In this document: in pieces, positions 23,850 through 33,606 of the stretch
Layout of the letters: every line of letters starts with the position of its first letter
Position numbering within the stretch: the stretch's first letter is position 1
Origin: Spirochaetaceae bacterium
GTDB lineage: Bacteria; Spirochaetota; Spirochaetia; Treponematales; Treponemataceae
Length of the DNA: 45,592 nucleotides
Assembly: GCA_017614995.1 (NCBI GenBank)
Contig: JAGAAX010000034.1
Location: forward strand, 1-45,592
Direction of reading: 5' to 3'
The notes under the pieces: model-generated
Database searches by the model: none
What the model was told of the DNA's origin: nothing
What the model saw: only the letters and a program-made list of their open reading frames with translations
Program-made: the position numbers and the translations under genes

Positions 23850-25781
23850 ATGAAGACACTTGAAAAAATAAGGTGCTTTCTCGGAACAGGCAGACATTCT
23901 GATTATATCAACAAGTATTTTGATGAATCAAATATCAAGTCAAGCATTTACGTTTCTGTTGCCGTAATTCTGCTTGAACTGTTCATGATAGCAAACGTAG
24001 TTGCAAGACAATTCTCTCCAGAAACTAAGCGCACAGTTTATTGGCTTACCACTCACCTTGTCTGCTATTCTGTGCTGCTTGCTTCAGCACTTGCGCTTTT
24101 CACTTATTCGGTCAGACATCTCAAAAAACAAAGCGCAAACAGAAAAGTTTGGGAAACGCTCAAATATATTTTTTCAATTATCTCGATAGTATTCGGCATC
24201 TATATTTCGATTATGGACTACAAAAAGGGCGAACAGTTCATAACGCTTATGACGATGACCATTTTTGTTTTCTGCTTTGTCGTGTGGCGCCCGATATATT
24301 CAATTCTGCTTTTAGGCGGAACTTACAGCGCTTTCTTCTTTATATGTGATTATTATCTGCCTGCAACTTATGCAACCAAAATAAATCTTTCGATTGTGTT
24401 TATCAGCATTCTTATGAGCGCGGTAAACGCATATCACCAGAAATTTACAGAAGCCTCAAAAGACGAAAAGCTTGAACATGCCCAAAGCATTCTGATGAAG
24501 CTTGCCATAAGCGATGAAGTCACAGGCATCGCGAATATGCAGTATTTCAGAAGTCAGGCACTTGAGCTTATCAATAACAAGGCTACGGATATAGACAAGC
24601 TGATTTTTCTTTTTCTTGATGTTGAGAACTTCAAGATTCTGAACGAAAAATACGGCTTTTGGGAAGGCAATGTTTTCTTAAAGAACTTTGCCGACATGCT
24701 TGAAAAAGTTTTTAAAGATTCTCTTGTAGCGCATTTTTCTAACGACAATTTTGTAGTTCTCACAAAGAACGAAGCCGTTCAAGAAAAGCTTATGACCATA
24801 AGGCGCAACATGATCGGCATGAACTATGACATCAAACTCGGACTGAAGGTTGGTGCCTACAAGCCTGAAAACAGGGAATGTCTTCCGCTTATTGCCTGCG
24901 ACCATGCAAGATACGCCTGCTATACAATCAAAAAGCACTATAACAACGATTACTGCGAATACGACAATTCTATGGCAAGCAATTTCCAGAAAAAGCAGTA
25001 CATCATCAACAATATTGACAATGCCATAAAGAATGGGCACATCAAGGTTTATTATCAGCCGGTTATAAATGCAGCAAACGGAAAAATGTGCGGAGTTGAG
25101 GCTCTTGCACGCTGGGACGATCCTCAATACGGTTTTCTTTCTCCTGCTGATTTTATTCAGACTTTGGAGGAATATCACCAGATTTATAAGCTGGACATGT
25201 ATATTGTAGAAAAGGTCTGCCGCAATTTTGTTTATGCGCAGGAGCATGGGCTTGCACTTGTTCCGGCATCGCTCAACTTTTCTAAGCTTGACTTTGATTC
25301 AATCAATCTTGCAGAGGACGTTGAAAACTGCCTTCAGAAATACGGCATAGACAAAAAGCTTATTCATATTGAAGTAACTGAAAGTACACTGTCTTATGAT
25401 GATGAAAAACTCAAAGAAATACTCAAAAAATTCAGAACAAACGGCTATGCTCTCTGGCTTGACGACTTTGGTGCAGGCTATTCGGGCTTGAATGTTCTGA
25501 AAGAATATGACTTTGACATGATGAAAATCGACATGAAATTTTTGAGCGGTTTTTCAGGCAATGAAAAAGCGCAAAGAATTCTCAGAAACATAATCTCACT
25601 TGCAAAAGAGCTTGGAATGAGCACGCTTACCGAGGGCGTAGAAACTGAAGAAGCCTATCAGTTTCTTAAAGAAAACGGCTGCGAGCAGATACAAGGCTAT
25701 TTATTCGGCCGCCCTATGCCCGACAAAGAGCTGTTTGAAAAGCTTAAAGTTGGAATCTACCAACTTGATTTGCAGAGCTAA
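23850..25781 (+). CDS. Membrane GGDEF-EAL protein (c-di-GMP phosphodiesterase with degenerate GGDEF)
   Basis: A 643-residue protein. About six membrane helices fill residues 25-200; a GGDEF-like domain follows at about 205-370 with the active-site loop changed to FSNDNF; an EAL domain lies at about 385-635. The EAL domain has VEALARW, LNFSKLDF, IEVTES, WLDDFGAGYSGL, KIDMKFL and TEGVET, so all catalytic acidic residues appear present. The likely role is c-di-GMP hydrolysis with the GGDEF domain as a sensor. TATAAT at 23836-23841 ends 8 bases before the ATG with no ribosome binding site: a leaderless candidate. Confidence 0.9.
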   Translation: MKTLEKIRCFLGTGRHSDYINKYFDESNIKSSIYVSVAVILLELFMIANVVARQFSPETKRTVYWLTTHLVCYSVLLASALALFTYSVRHLKKQSANRKVWETLKYIFSIISIVFGIYISIMDYKKGEQFITLMTMTIFVFCFVVWRPIYSILLLGGTYSAFFFICDYYLPATYATKINLSIVFISILMSAVNAYHQKFTEASKDEKLEHAQSILMKLAISDEVTGIANMQYFRSQALELINNKATDIDKLIFLFLDVENFKILNEKYGFWEGNVFLKNFADMLEKVFKDSLVAHFSNDNFVVLTKNEAVQEKLMTIRRNMIGMNYDIKLGLKVGAYKPENRECLPLIACDHARYACYTIKKHYNNDYCEYDNSMASNFQKKQYIINNIDNAIKNGHIKVYYQPVINAANGKMCGVEALARWDDPQYGFLSPADFIQTLEEYHQIYKLDMYIVEKVCRNFVYAQEHGLALVPASLNFSKLDFDSINLAEDVENCLQKYGIDKKLIHIEVTESTLSYDDEKLKEILKKFRTNGYALWLDDFGAGYSGLNVLKEYDFDMMKIDMKFLSGFSGNEKAQRILRNIISLAKELGMSTLTEGVETEEAYQFLKENGCEQIQGYLFGRPMPDKELFEKLKVGIYQLDLQS

Positions 25782-25814
25782 GCTCGTGTGTGCGTTTTGC
25801 ACAAAAAGCGGCAG

Positions 25815-25843
25815 TTGCACTTAGTCACAAAATCTGCTAAATT
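25815..25843 (+). promoter_or_regulatory. Promoter of the preQ1 riboswitch transcript
   Basis: TTGCAC (25815-25820), a 17-bp spacer, TAAATT (25838-25843). Transcription would start at about 25850, just ahead of the riboswitch aptamer at 25864. Confidence 0.6.
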
Positions 25844-25863
25844 CTCTCAACGATAATTCATCA

Positions 25864-25903
25864 GACAGTTCGAAGACCTTCCTGTCGTTAAACAAAACCA
25901 GGT
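25864..25903 (+). promoter_or_regulatory. preQ1-I riboswitch aptamer
   Basis: GACAG (25864-25868) pairs with CTGTC (25882-25886); the loop TTCGAAGACCTTC is followed by the A-rich tail GTTAAACAAAACC and AGGT. Loop ACCT (25876-25879) can pair with tail AGGT (25900-25903) to close the H-type pseudoknot. Stem, C-containing loop, and a tail of the type TTAACAAAAC-AGG match the preQ1-I class. The gene after it is a queuosine-precursor transporter, a known target. The distance to the ATG is 75 nt; no obvious terminator lies between, so translational control is likely. GGAGG precedes the start at 25979. Confidence 0.78.
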
Positions 25904-25978
25904 AAACGTAAAAGCCGCTGAAATGCGTGCAGCCTATTTATTTACGATTGGAAATCTCTCTGTCAAGGAGGTTTCAAA

Positions 25979-26683
25979 ATGAATGAATTATTTCTTATAA
26001 TCACTCTTTTAATTTCTTTTGGGGGAACAATCGGCTTCCTCAAAATCTTCGGAAAAGGCGGACTCTTCGCCTGGATTGGAATCTGTACAGTTTTTGCAAA
26101 CATCGAAGTTACCATCGTGGTCAAAGCTTTTGGCATGGACCAGACTTTGGGCAACACACTGTTTGCGGCTACTTTTCTTGCCACTGACATTTTAAGCGAA
26201 ATCTACGGCAAAAAAGAAGCATCAAAAGGCGTGCTGGCAGGCATTCTCACAAGTCTTACCTTTATTGTCCTTTCGTTTTTGTGGGTTCATTACATTCCGG
26301 CAGAAAGCGACTGGGCGAGCGGCTTTGTTAAGGGCTTGTTCTCTAACACACCGCGTATGCTTCTTTCAAGCCTGATTGCCTACGCAGTTTCAGAATGGAT
26401 TGATGTTCAGCTTTACCACGCCTGGTGGAATCTTACCGAGAAAAAGACAGGCGACCGCCGCGGTATGCTCTGGTTCCGCAACAACTTTTCTACGCTTGTC
26501 TCTCAGTTTGTAAACATCGTGATTTTTAACTTTGGTGCTTTTTCAGGCATTTACACATTCCGCGAGCTTGTTTCAATTACGGCGGCGTGTTATGTTATCT
26601 ACATTGTTACAAGCCTTCTGGACACACCGTTTGTTTACATTGCACGAAAAATTACAGCAGGAGATGTAGCAGCAAAGGAGTAA
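25979..26683 (+). CDS. yhhQ: Queuosine precursor transporter (YhhQ/VUT family)
   Basis: A 234-residue integral membrane protein with about six helices. The family's hallmark segment is FAATFLATDILSEIYGKKEA at about residues 61-80, and a second block is NNFSTLVSQFVNIVIFNFG. YhhQ-type proteins import preQ0/preQ1 or queuine for tRNA modification. A preQ1-I riboswitch upstream (25864-25903) fits that role. AAGGAGG is 8 bases before the ATG. The ABC exporter gene at 26693 starts 9 bp after the stop and may be co-transcribed. Confidence 0.92.
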   Translation: MNELFLIITLLISFGGTIGFLKIFGKGGLFAWIGICTVFANIEVTIVVKAFGMDQTLGNTLFAATFLATDILSEIYGKKEASKGVLAGILTSLTFIVLSFLWVHYIPAESDWASGFVKGLFSNTPRMLLSSLIAYAVSEWIDVQLYHAWWNLTEKKTGDRRGMLWFRNNFSTLVSQFVNIVIFNFGAFSGIYTFRELVSITAACYVIYIVTSLLDTPFVYIARKITAGDVAAKE

Positions 26684-26692
26684 CCCTAAAAG

Positions 26693-28423
26693 ATGGATTA
26701 TTCAAGGCATCCGCTCAAGATTTTTTTTGCTTATTATAAGCCGCACTGGAAACTGTTTGCTGCTGATATGGCATGCGCTGTTTTTATGGCGGCAATCGAT
26801 GTTGCGTTTCCAATGTTCTCGCGCTATGCGCTGAACACGCTTATTCCCAACCACGAGCTGCGCACTTTTTTGATTCTGGTAGCAGTGCTGCTTGCGGGCT
26901 TCTGTCTTCACAAGTGCTGCAACTTTTTTGTGGCTTACTGGGGTCACGTTTTTGGAAACCGCGTTGAACAGGATATGAGGCGCGATGTCTTTGACCATCT
27001 TGAGAAGCTTCCATTCAGCTATTACGACACGCACCGCACCGGCAAAATCATGTCGCGGGCAACCACCGACCTTTTTGAGATTACAGAGCTTGCGCACCAT
27101 GGACCTGAGGACTTTACCATTGCAATGCTCAATCTCATCGGTGCTTTTATAATGATGCTGCATATCCGCTGGGAGCTTGCAATTGTTGTTATTGTTGTGC
27201 TTCCGATTATGATTGCAATCGGCATTGTTTCGCGCCGCAACCTTTCGCGCACTTCTACCAAAGTAAAGGAAACTACCGCCGAAGTAAACGCAAGCCTTGA
27301 ATCAAGCATTTCAGGCATACGCGTTACAAAGGGCTTTACAAACGAAGACTTTGAGCGCAGCCGCTTTGACGTTTATAACAAGCAGTACAGCGCGGCAAAG
27401 CAGGTGCGCTTTAAATATATGGGAAAATTCTTTTCTAATATTGAATTCTGCAATAATCTGCTTTCGCTTGTTGTGCTTGCTGTAGGCGGTTATTTCATTA
27501 TAAAAGGAAAAATGACCTTGCCCGACCTTGTTGCGGCAAATCTCTTTGTGGCAGCTTTTAGAGCGCCGATTGGAAAATTGAACTTTTTGGTAGAGCAGTT
27601 CTCAACCGGTATGGCAGGCTTTAACCGCTTTATCGAAATTATGCGCACAGAGCCTGAACCAAGTGACGCACCTGACGCCGTAGAAATTCTTTCTGCACGC
27701 GGCAACATAAGCTTTAAAAATGTTTCATTCTCTTATACAGAAGATTTTCCTGTTTTGGACGGCGTCAATCTTGACATTCACGCAGGCGAAAAATTTGCGC
27801 TGGTGGGTGCAAGCGGCGGCGGAAAGTCTACCATCTGCAATCTGATTCCGCGCTTTTACGAAATAACCGGCGGCGAAATTAGTCTTGACGGCATAGACAT
27901 TAGAAAAATCAAAAAGAAGTCGCTGCGCGCCCAGATAGGCATTGTGCAGCAGGACGTTTTTTTGTTCGCCGGCACAATCCGAGACAATATTGCATACGGC
28001 AAGCCTGACGCAACAGACGCAGAAATTGAAGCCGCCGCCCGCCGCGCAGAAATCCACGACGACATTATGCTCATGCCGAACGGCTATGACTCAATCGTCG
28101 GCGAACGCGGAATTAAGCTTAGCGGCGGACAGAAGCAGCGCGTTTCAATTGCACGCTGTTTTTTGAAGAACCCGCCGATTCTGATTCTGGATGAAGCTAC
28201 CTCTGCCCTGGACACAGCAACAGAGATTAAGATTCAGCATTCGTTTGATGAGCTTGCAAAAGGCCGCACTACCCTTGTAATTGCACACCGGCTTTCTACA
28301 ATAAAGAATGCTGACAAAATTGCCGTTGTAACTGATCACGGAATTGCTGAACAGGGCACACACGACGAGCTTATGGAAAAACGCGGCGAATACTACAAGC
28401 TGCGCACAGTTCAGGAAACTTAA
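26693..28423 (+). CDS. ABC exporter, fused permease-ATPase (MsbA/MDR type)
   Basis: A 576-residue half-transporter. Six membrane helices span about residues 15-310; the ATPase domain follows from about 335. It has Walker A GASGGGKST, Q loop VQQDVFLF, signature LSGGQKQR, Walker B ILILDEATSALD and the switch His in VIAHRLST. It works as a homodimer and exports lipids, drugs or peptides. The substrate is not visible. Being just behind the queuosine-precursor transporter may only be operon chance. Confidence 0.92.
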   Translation: MDYSRHPLKIFFAYYKPHWKLFAADMACAVFMAAIDVAFPMFSRYALNTLIPNHELRTFLILVAVLLAGFCLHKCCNFFVAYWGHVFGNRVEQDMRRDVFDHLEKLPFSYYDTHRTGKIMSRATTDLFEITELAHHGPEDFTIAMLNLIGAFIMMLHIRWELAIVVIVVLPIMIAIGIVSRRNLSRTSTKVKETTAEVNASLESSISGIRVTKGFTNEDFERSRFDVYNKQYSAAKQVRFKYMGKFFSNIEFCNNLLSLVVLAVGGYFIIKGKMTLPDLVAANLFVAAFRAPIGKLNFLVEQFSTGMAGFNRFIEIMRTEPEPSDAPDAVEILSARGNISFKNVSFSYTEDFPVLDGVNLDIHAGEKFALVGASGGGKSTICNLIPRFYEITGGEISLDGIDIRKIKKKSLRAQIGIVQQDVFLFAGTIRDNIAYGKPDATDAEIEAAARRAEIHDDIMLMPNGYDSIVGERGIKLSGGQKQRVSIARCFLKNPPILILDEATSALDTATEIKIQHSFDELAKGRTTLVIAHRLSTIKNADKIAVVTDHGIAEQGTHDELMEKRGEYYKLRTVQET

Positions 28424-28466
28424 TATTTTAATGGAAATACTGAAATTTCTGTTGTATAATTAGCCT

Positions 28467-29783
28467 ATGGCTTCTATGAACTTTAATTTTGCTTCGCCAC
28501 AGCAGCGCACAAAAATCCTCTTTTGGATTACTTCGCTTTGTTCGCTTGTTTACCACGTGGTGGTATTTTGTTTTGCATTTTTTCTTAAGATTTATCCTCT
28601 TTTCTATTATAACATTGTCAGTATTTCTATTTTTGCGTTTTTAGTTGCATTTACTTTTAAATTCAACTCGCTCATAATTCCTTATACACTGCTCATTACA
28701 GAAATTATAGTTCATCAGGTTTTGGCGTCTTATTATCTTGGCTCTTACTGCTGCTTTTATTACTTTATTCTTCTGATGGGACTGCTGCCTTTCCTCTTTT
28801 TTGTGAACAACTTCAAAGTTTCTGTGCCTATTTCAACAATTACAAGCATTATTTTCATATTATTTGAAAACATGAATTTTCCGCCGGCTTATGATTCACT
28901 GTCATCTTCAATTTTTAGAATCATACGCTATGCAAATATTTCCATTGCAATATTCGCCATATTCACAATGGTTATGGTTTTTACGATGATTGTCTTTAAA
29001 ACCGAAAAAAACCTTGAAAGCAGAAATGAATTCCTTAATACTGAAATGAAGCTTGCTTCTATCGTTCAGCAAAGCTTTTTTAAGAGAGAGCCAATCGAAT
29101 TTGAAAACTGGGAACTTTCGTACTACAACCTGCCGATGGCTGCTGTTTCCGGCGACATGATTGATATATACCACAGACAGAGAAATATCGACGGCGTGGG
29201 CATTTTTGACGTTTCGGGGCATGGGCTTGCCTCAGGTCTTGTAACAATGCTTGTAAAGAATATAATCCACCAGGAATTTTACAAGAACACCGAAAGTGAT
29301 TTGGCTGAAATGCTTGAGCGCATAAATATGCGTATTATTCAGGAAAAAGGCGAAATCAAGAACTATCTTACCGGCATTCTTATTAGAATAAACGGAAACA
29401 AGCTTGAGCTTGTAAACGCAGGCCACCCCCACCCTATTGTGTACAAAAGCGCCTTAAACGAATGCTTTTTTGTAGACCAACTGCCCGGTTCATTTGGTGC
29501 AATCGGAATGGATGATATGCCGACCTGCTACCAGTCTCAGTTTATTGAGCTGAATCCCGGCGACGAGCTTATTTTGTACACAGACGGAATTACAGACACA
29601 GAAAACGAGCTTAAAGAGGTTTTCGGCAAAGAAAAGTTTGTGAATTCAATTAAACAGAATGCTGCACTGCCTGTTATGAAGCAGACCGCAAACATCTCAA
29701 GCGAAGTATCTTCTTTTAGAGGCGCTGCGCCTATGGAAGATGACATTACTTTTATGATTATACGCAGAAAAAAGACAGTCTAA
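28467..29783 (+). CDS. Membrane-bound SpoIIE-type (PP2C) serine phosphatase
   Basis: A 438-residue protein. About six hydrophobic helices fill residues 15-185, a linker helix follows (RNEFLNTEMKLASIVQQSFF), then a PP2C/SpoIIE domain with AVSGDMIDIY, GIFDVSGHGLASGL, LELVNAGHPHP, LYTDGITDTEN and MEDDITFMII. The metal-binding Asp residues are present. Such proteins usually control anti-sigma-factor antagonists from the membrane. TATAAT at 28455-28460 ends 6 bases before the ATG and no ribosome binding site is seen: leaderless candidate. Confidence 0.9.
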   Translation: MASMNFNFASPQQRTKILFWITSLCSLVYHVVVFCFAFFLKIYPLFYYNIVSISIFAFLVAFTFKFNSLIIPYTLLITEIIVHQVLASYYLGSYCCFYYFILLMGLLPFLFFVNNFKVSVPISTITSIIFILFENMNFPPAYDSLSSSIFRIIRYANISIAIFAIFTMVMVFTMIVFKTEKNLESRNEFLNTEMKLASIVQQSFFKREPIEFENWELSYYNLPMAAVSGDMIDIYHRQRNIDGVGIFDVSGHGLASGLVTMLVKNIIHQEFYKNTESDLAEMLERINMRIIQEKGEIKNYLTGILIRINGNKLELVNAGHPHPIVYKSALNECFFVDQLPGSFGAIGMDDMPTCYQSQFIELNPGDELILYTDGITDTENELKEVFGKEKFVNSIKQNAALPVMKQTANISSEVSSFRGAAPMEDDITFMIIRRKKTV

Positions 29784-29854
29784 ATTTCTTGCATATTCAA
29801 ATTATAAATCCGCATTATCTCACTTTTGAAAAACATTTCAGCAAAAAAATCCAA

Positions 29855-29919
29855 ACCTATTGACAAAGTAGGTTATTCGGTTTATAAATACATATACAAA
29901 ACCTATTAATGTACTAGGT
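29855..29919 (+). promoter_or_regulatory. cysK promoter with two 19-bp operators
   Basis: Operator 1, ACCTATTGACAAAGTAGGT (29855-29873), contains the -35 box TTGACA (29860-29865). The -10 box TATAAA is at 29883-29888, spacer 17. Operator 2, ACCTATTAATGTACTAGGT (29901-29919), lies just after the start point. Both fit ACCTAnT-N5-AnTAGGT-like symmetry and recur before nifH (32236, 32276) and before the importer operon (40064). A repressor bound here would block the polymerase. The regulator itself is not in the window; a Rrf2-family (IscR/CymR-like) protein is a guess. Confidence 0.85.
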
Positions 29920-29938
29920 AATATTTTGGAGGACGTAT

Positions 29939-30877
29939 ATGAGTGATATTAAACAGAGTGCTTTGGACTTAATTGGAAAGACACCGCTTTTGCAGTTGAA
30001 CGGCTATTCAAAAAAAGCCGGAATTAAGAATGCAACAATTCTTGCAAAACTTGAATATTTGAATCCGGCAGGAAGTGTAAAAGACCGCATTGCGCTTGCA
30101 ATGATTGAAGATGCTGAAAAGAAAGGTCTTTTGAAGCCGGGCGCAACAATTATTGAGCCGACATCGGGCAACACAGGAATCGGTCTTGCATCGGTTGCAG
30201 CAGCAAAAGGCTACAAGGCTGTTCTTACACTGCCAGAGACGATGAGCGTTGAGCGCCGCAACCTGCTTAAGGCTTATGGCGCAGAGCTTGTTCTTACAGA
30301 AGGCGCAAAAGGCATGAAAGGCGCAATCGCAAAGGCAGAAGAGCTTCAGAAGTCGACACCGGGAAGCGTTATTCTCGGTCAGTTTGTAAACCCTGCAAAC
30401 CCTGCAATCCACAAAAAGACAACCGGCCCTGAAATTTGGGAACAGACAGACGGAAAAGTTGATATTTTTGTAGCCGGTGTAGGCACAGGCGGAACTTTGA
30501 CAGGTGTCGGCGAATATCTTAAATCAAAGAACCCGAACGTAAAGATTGTTGCTGTTGAACCTGCAACAAGCCCCGTTCTCTCAAAAGGCACAGCAGGTGC
30601 ACACAAAATCCAGGGAATCGGCGCAGGCTTTATCCCTGACGTGCTCAACACCAAAATTTATGACGAAATCATTCCAATTGAGAACGGCGACGCCTTTACA
30701 GAAGGCCGCACATTTGCAAGAAGCGAAGGAATTCTTGTAGGCATTTCAAGCGGCGCGGCTCTTAAAGCTGCCCGAATTCTTGCAGAACGCCCAGAAAACA
30801 AAGGCAAGGTAATTGTTGCCCTGCTCCCTGATTCAGGCGACCGCTACTTGAGTACACCGCTTTTCAGCGACAACTAA
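29939..30877 (+). CDS. cysK: Cysteine synthase (O-acetylserine sulfhydrylase)
   Basis: A 312-residue PLP enzyme that makes cysteine from O-acetylserine and sulfide. K48 in NPAGSVKDR is the PLP lysine; the substrate loop is TSGNTG at 75-80; [12 protein letters not shown] is the phosphate-binding loop, and GISSGAAL lies near the end. GGAGG is 6 bases before the start. It leads the nif-like cluster under the operator-controlled promoter at 29855, so its product would trap sulfide released by that system. A terminator-like hairpin at 30901 separates it from nifB. Confidence 0.95.
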   Translation: MSDIKQSALDLIGKTPLLQLNGYSKKAGIKNATILAKLEYLNPAGSVKDRIALAMIEDAEKKGLLKPGATIIEPTSGNTGIGLASVAAAKGYKAVLTLPETMSVERRNLLKAYGAELVLTEGAKGMKGAIAKAEELQKSTPGSVILGQFVNPANPAIHKKTTGPEIWEQTDGKVDIFVAGVGTGGTLTGVGEYLKSKNPNVKIVAVEPATSPVLSKGTAGAHKIQGIGAGFIPDVLNTKIYDEIIPIENGDAFTEGRTFARSEGILVGISSGAALKAARILAERPENKGKVIVALLPDSGDRYLSTPLFSDN

Positions 30878-30900
30878 TTTAAGCATTTTTTGAAAGCAAC

Positions 30901-30946
30901 GGGCTGCCAAGCTTAAGCGTCAAACTTATCTGGCAGCCCTTGTTTT
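30901..30946 (+). terminator. Intrinsic terminator/attenuator between cysK and nifB
   Basis: GGGCTGCCA (30901-30909) pairs with TGGCAGCCC (30931-30939), loop 21 nt, followed by TTGTTTTT. nifB has no other clear promoter, so partial read-through would give less NifB than CysK. Confidence 0.72.
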
Positions 30947-30959
30947 TATTGGAGTTTTT

Positions 30960-31832
30960 ATGGCGAGAAGCTATTCAGAATTGCAGCAGAATCACCCTTG
31001 CTTTGGAAGACATGGTGCGACATCTGGAAGAATTCACCTTCCTGTATGCCCGGGCTGCAACATTGCGTGCCGTTTTTGCGAGCGTTCCATAAATGATACA
31101 GAAAACCGCCCCGGCGTTACTGGCCGCGTCTTAAAGCCTGAAGAAGCCGCTGATATTGTCGGCAAGGCACTTGCAATAAGCCCAGAAATCAAGGTTGCAG
31201 GCATTGCAGGACCGGGCGACACGCTTGCAAGTGACAATGCTTTTAAGACTTTCGCGCTTGTCGGCGAAAAGTTTCCTGAGCTTATAAAATGTATGAGCAC
31301 AAACGGGCTTATGCTTAGCGAGCGCGCAGACGAAGTAATCGCCGCCGGAATTGACAGCCTTACTGTTACGGTAAATGCCGTTGACCCAAAAATTGAGGCG
31401 CAGCTTAACGACTATATAATTTGGCATGGCAAAAAAATTGAAGGCATTGAAGGCGCAAAAATTCTGATTGAGAACCAGCTTGCCGGAATCAAAAAAATCG
31501 CGGAGGCAGGCATCACCATAAAAGTGAACACAGTGCTTGTTCCGCGCATAAACGGCGCGCATATCGCAAAAATTGCAGAAACCGTCGCCGCAGTCGGTGC
31601 AACACGCTACAACATTATTCCGCTTATTCCTACAGCAAAACTCAAAGACGAGCCTGTGCCCACATGCGATGAAATACACGCCGCGCGCAATGCTGCGTCT
31701 AAATACATCGAACTGTTTCTGCACTGCAACCGGTGCCGCGCAGATGCCGTCGGCATTCCGGGCAAGACTGAATTTGCAAGTTCAGTGTATGCAGATTTTG
31801 GCGCTGTAAAGGAGAATTTCTCACATGGCTGA
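30960..31832 (+). CDS. nifB: NifB-type radical SAM protein (nitrogenase cofactor precursor synthesis)
   Basis: A 290-residue NifB without a fused NifX domain. The start reads HPCFGRHG with C14, then the SAM-cluster motif C33-x3-C37-x2-C40 (CNIACRFC), then ENRPGV. The C-terminus has HCNRCRADAVG with C256 and C259. In NifB the first and last cysteines bind the K-cluster precursors that are fused to the 8Fe core with a central carbide. All these ligands are present, so a FeMo-co-like cofactor core is probably made. It follows cysK and overlaps the next gene by 8 bases. No NifEN or NifDK is nearby. Confidence 0.92.
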   Translation: MARSYSELQQNHPCFGRHGATSGRIHLPVCPGCNIACRFCERSINDTENRPGVTGRVLKPEEAADIVGKALAISPEIKVAGIAGPGDTLASDNAFKTFALVGEKFPELIKCMSTNGLMLSERADEVIAAGIDSLTVTVNAVDPKIEAQLNDYIIWHGKKIEGIEGAKILIENQLAGIKKIAEAGITIKVNTVLVPRINGAHIAKIAETVAAVGATRYNIIPLIPTAKLKDEPVPTCDEIHAARNAASKYIELFLHCNRCRADAVGIPGKTEFASSVYADFGAVKENFSHG

Positions 31833-32187
31833 AAACACTTTGTACCGCATAGCTCTTGCTTCTAGTGACGGCGAGAATGTAAATGTACATTTCGGAAAAG
31901 CCGACACATTTTTGGTCTATTCACTTAGCGACGAAAGCGATGCCGCTTTTTTTGAGAAAAGAAGCGTTGTACCTGTCTGCAAAGGCGGAAGCCATGATGA
32001 AGAGCGCATGAAAGAGAATGCAGCGCTGTTTGAAGACTGCCGCTACGTCATTGCAGAGAGAATTGGGCGCGCGGCAGGCGCACATCTTGCAGCAAACGGC
32101 GTTACTTCAATGGAACTGCCGGGCAGCATTGCCGATGCAGTCTTAAAAGTTCAGAAATACAACCAGATTCAAGGTCTGTTTGCATAA
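31825..32187 (+). CDS. NifX/NafY-type dinitrogenase cofactor-binding domain protein
   Basis: A 120-residue single-domain protein of the dinitrogenase iron-molybdenum cofactor family. The N-terminus ALASSDGENVNVHFGKADTF is typical, with a His in VHFGKA; CRYVIAERIGRAAGAHLAAN follows. Such proteins carry cofactor precursors between NifB and the later steps. It overlaps the end of nifB by 8 bases and has GGAG at 31811. It may hand NifB product to an enzyme encoded elsewhere. Confidence 0.88.
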   Translation: MAENTLYRIALASSDGENVNVHFGKADTFLVYSLSDESDAAFFEKRSVVPVCKGGSHDEERMKENAALFEDCRYVIAERIGRAAGAHLAANGVTSMELPGSIADAVLKVQKYNQIQGLFA

Positions 32188-32235
32188 AGCCTGCACTTAA
32201 AATTGAACATCAAAAAAAATTAAAAATATTTAAAA

Positions 32236-32294
32236 ACCTATTGACTAAGTAGGTATAATCAAATATATTCATATTACCTAGTATGTTAATAGGT
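32236..32294 (+). promoter_or_regulatory. nifH promoter with two 19-bp operators
   Basis: Operator 1, ACCTATTGACTAAGTAGGT (32236-32254), includes -35 box TTGACT (32241-32246); -10 box TATATT is at 32264-32269, spacer 17. Operator 2, ACCTAGTATGTTAATAGGT (32276-32294), has 7 of 8 positions matching between its arms. The layout copies that before cysK, with the two operators 40 bp apart rather than 46. So nifH has its own controlled promoter. Confidence 0.85.
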
Positions 32295-32301
32295 TTTATA
32301 G

Positions 32302-33574
<1,273 letters not shown>

Positions 33575-33606
33575 CTGAAATACGCGCCGGCTTCAGGGAG
33601 TTCAAA

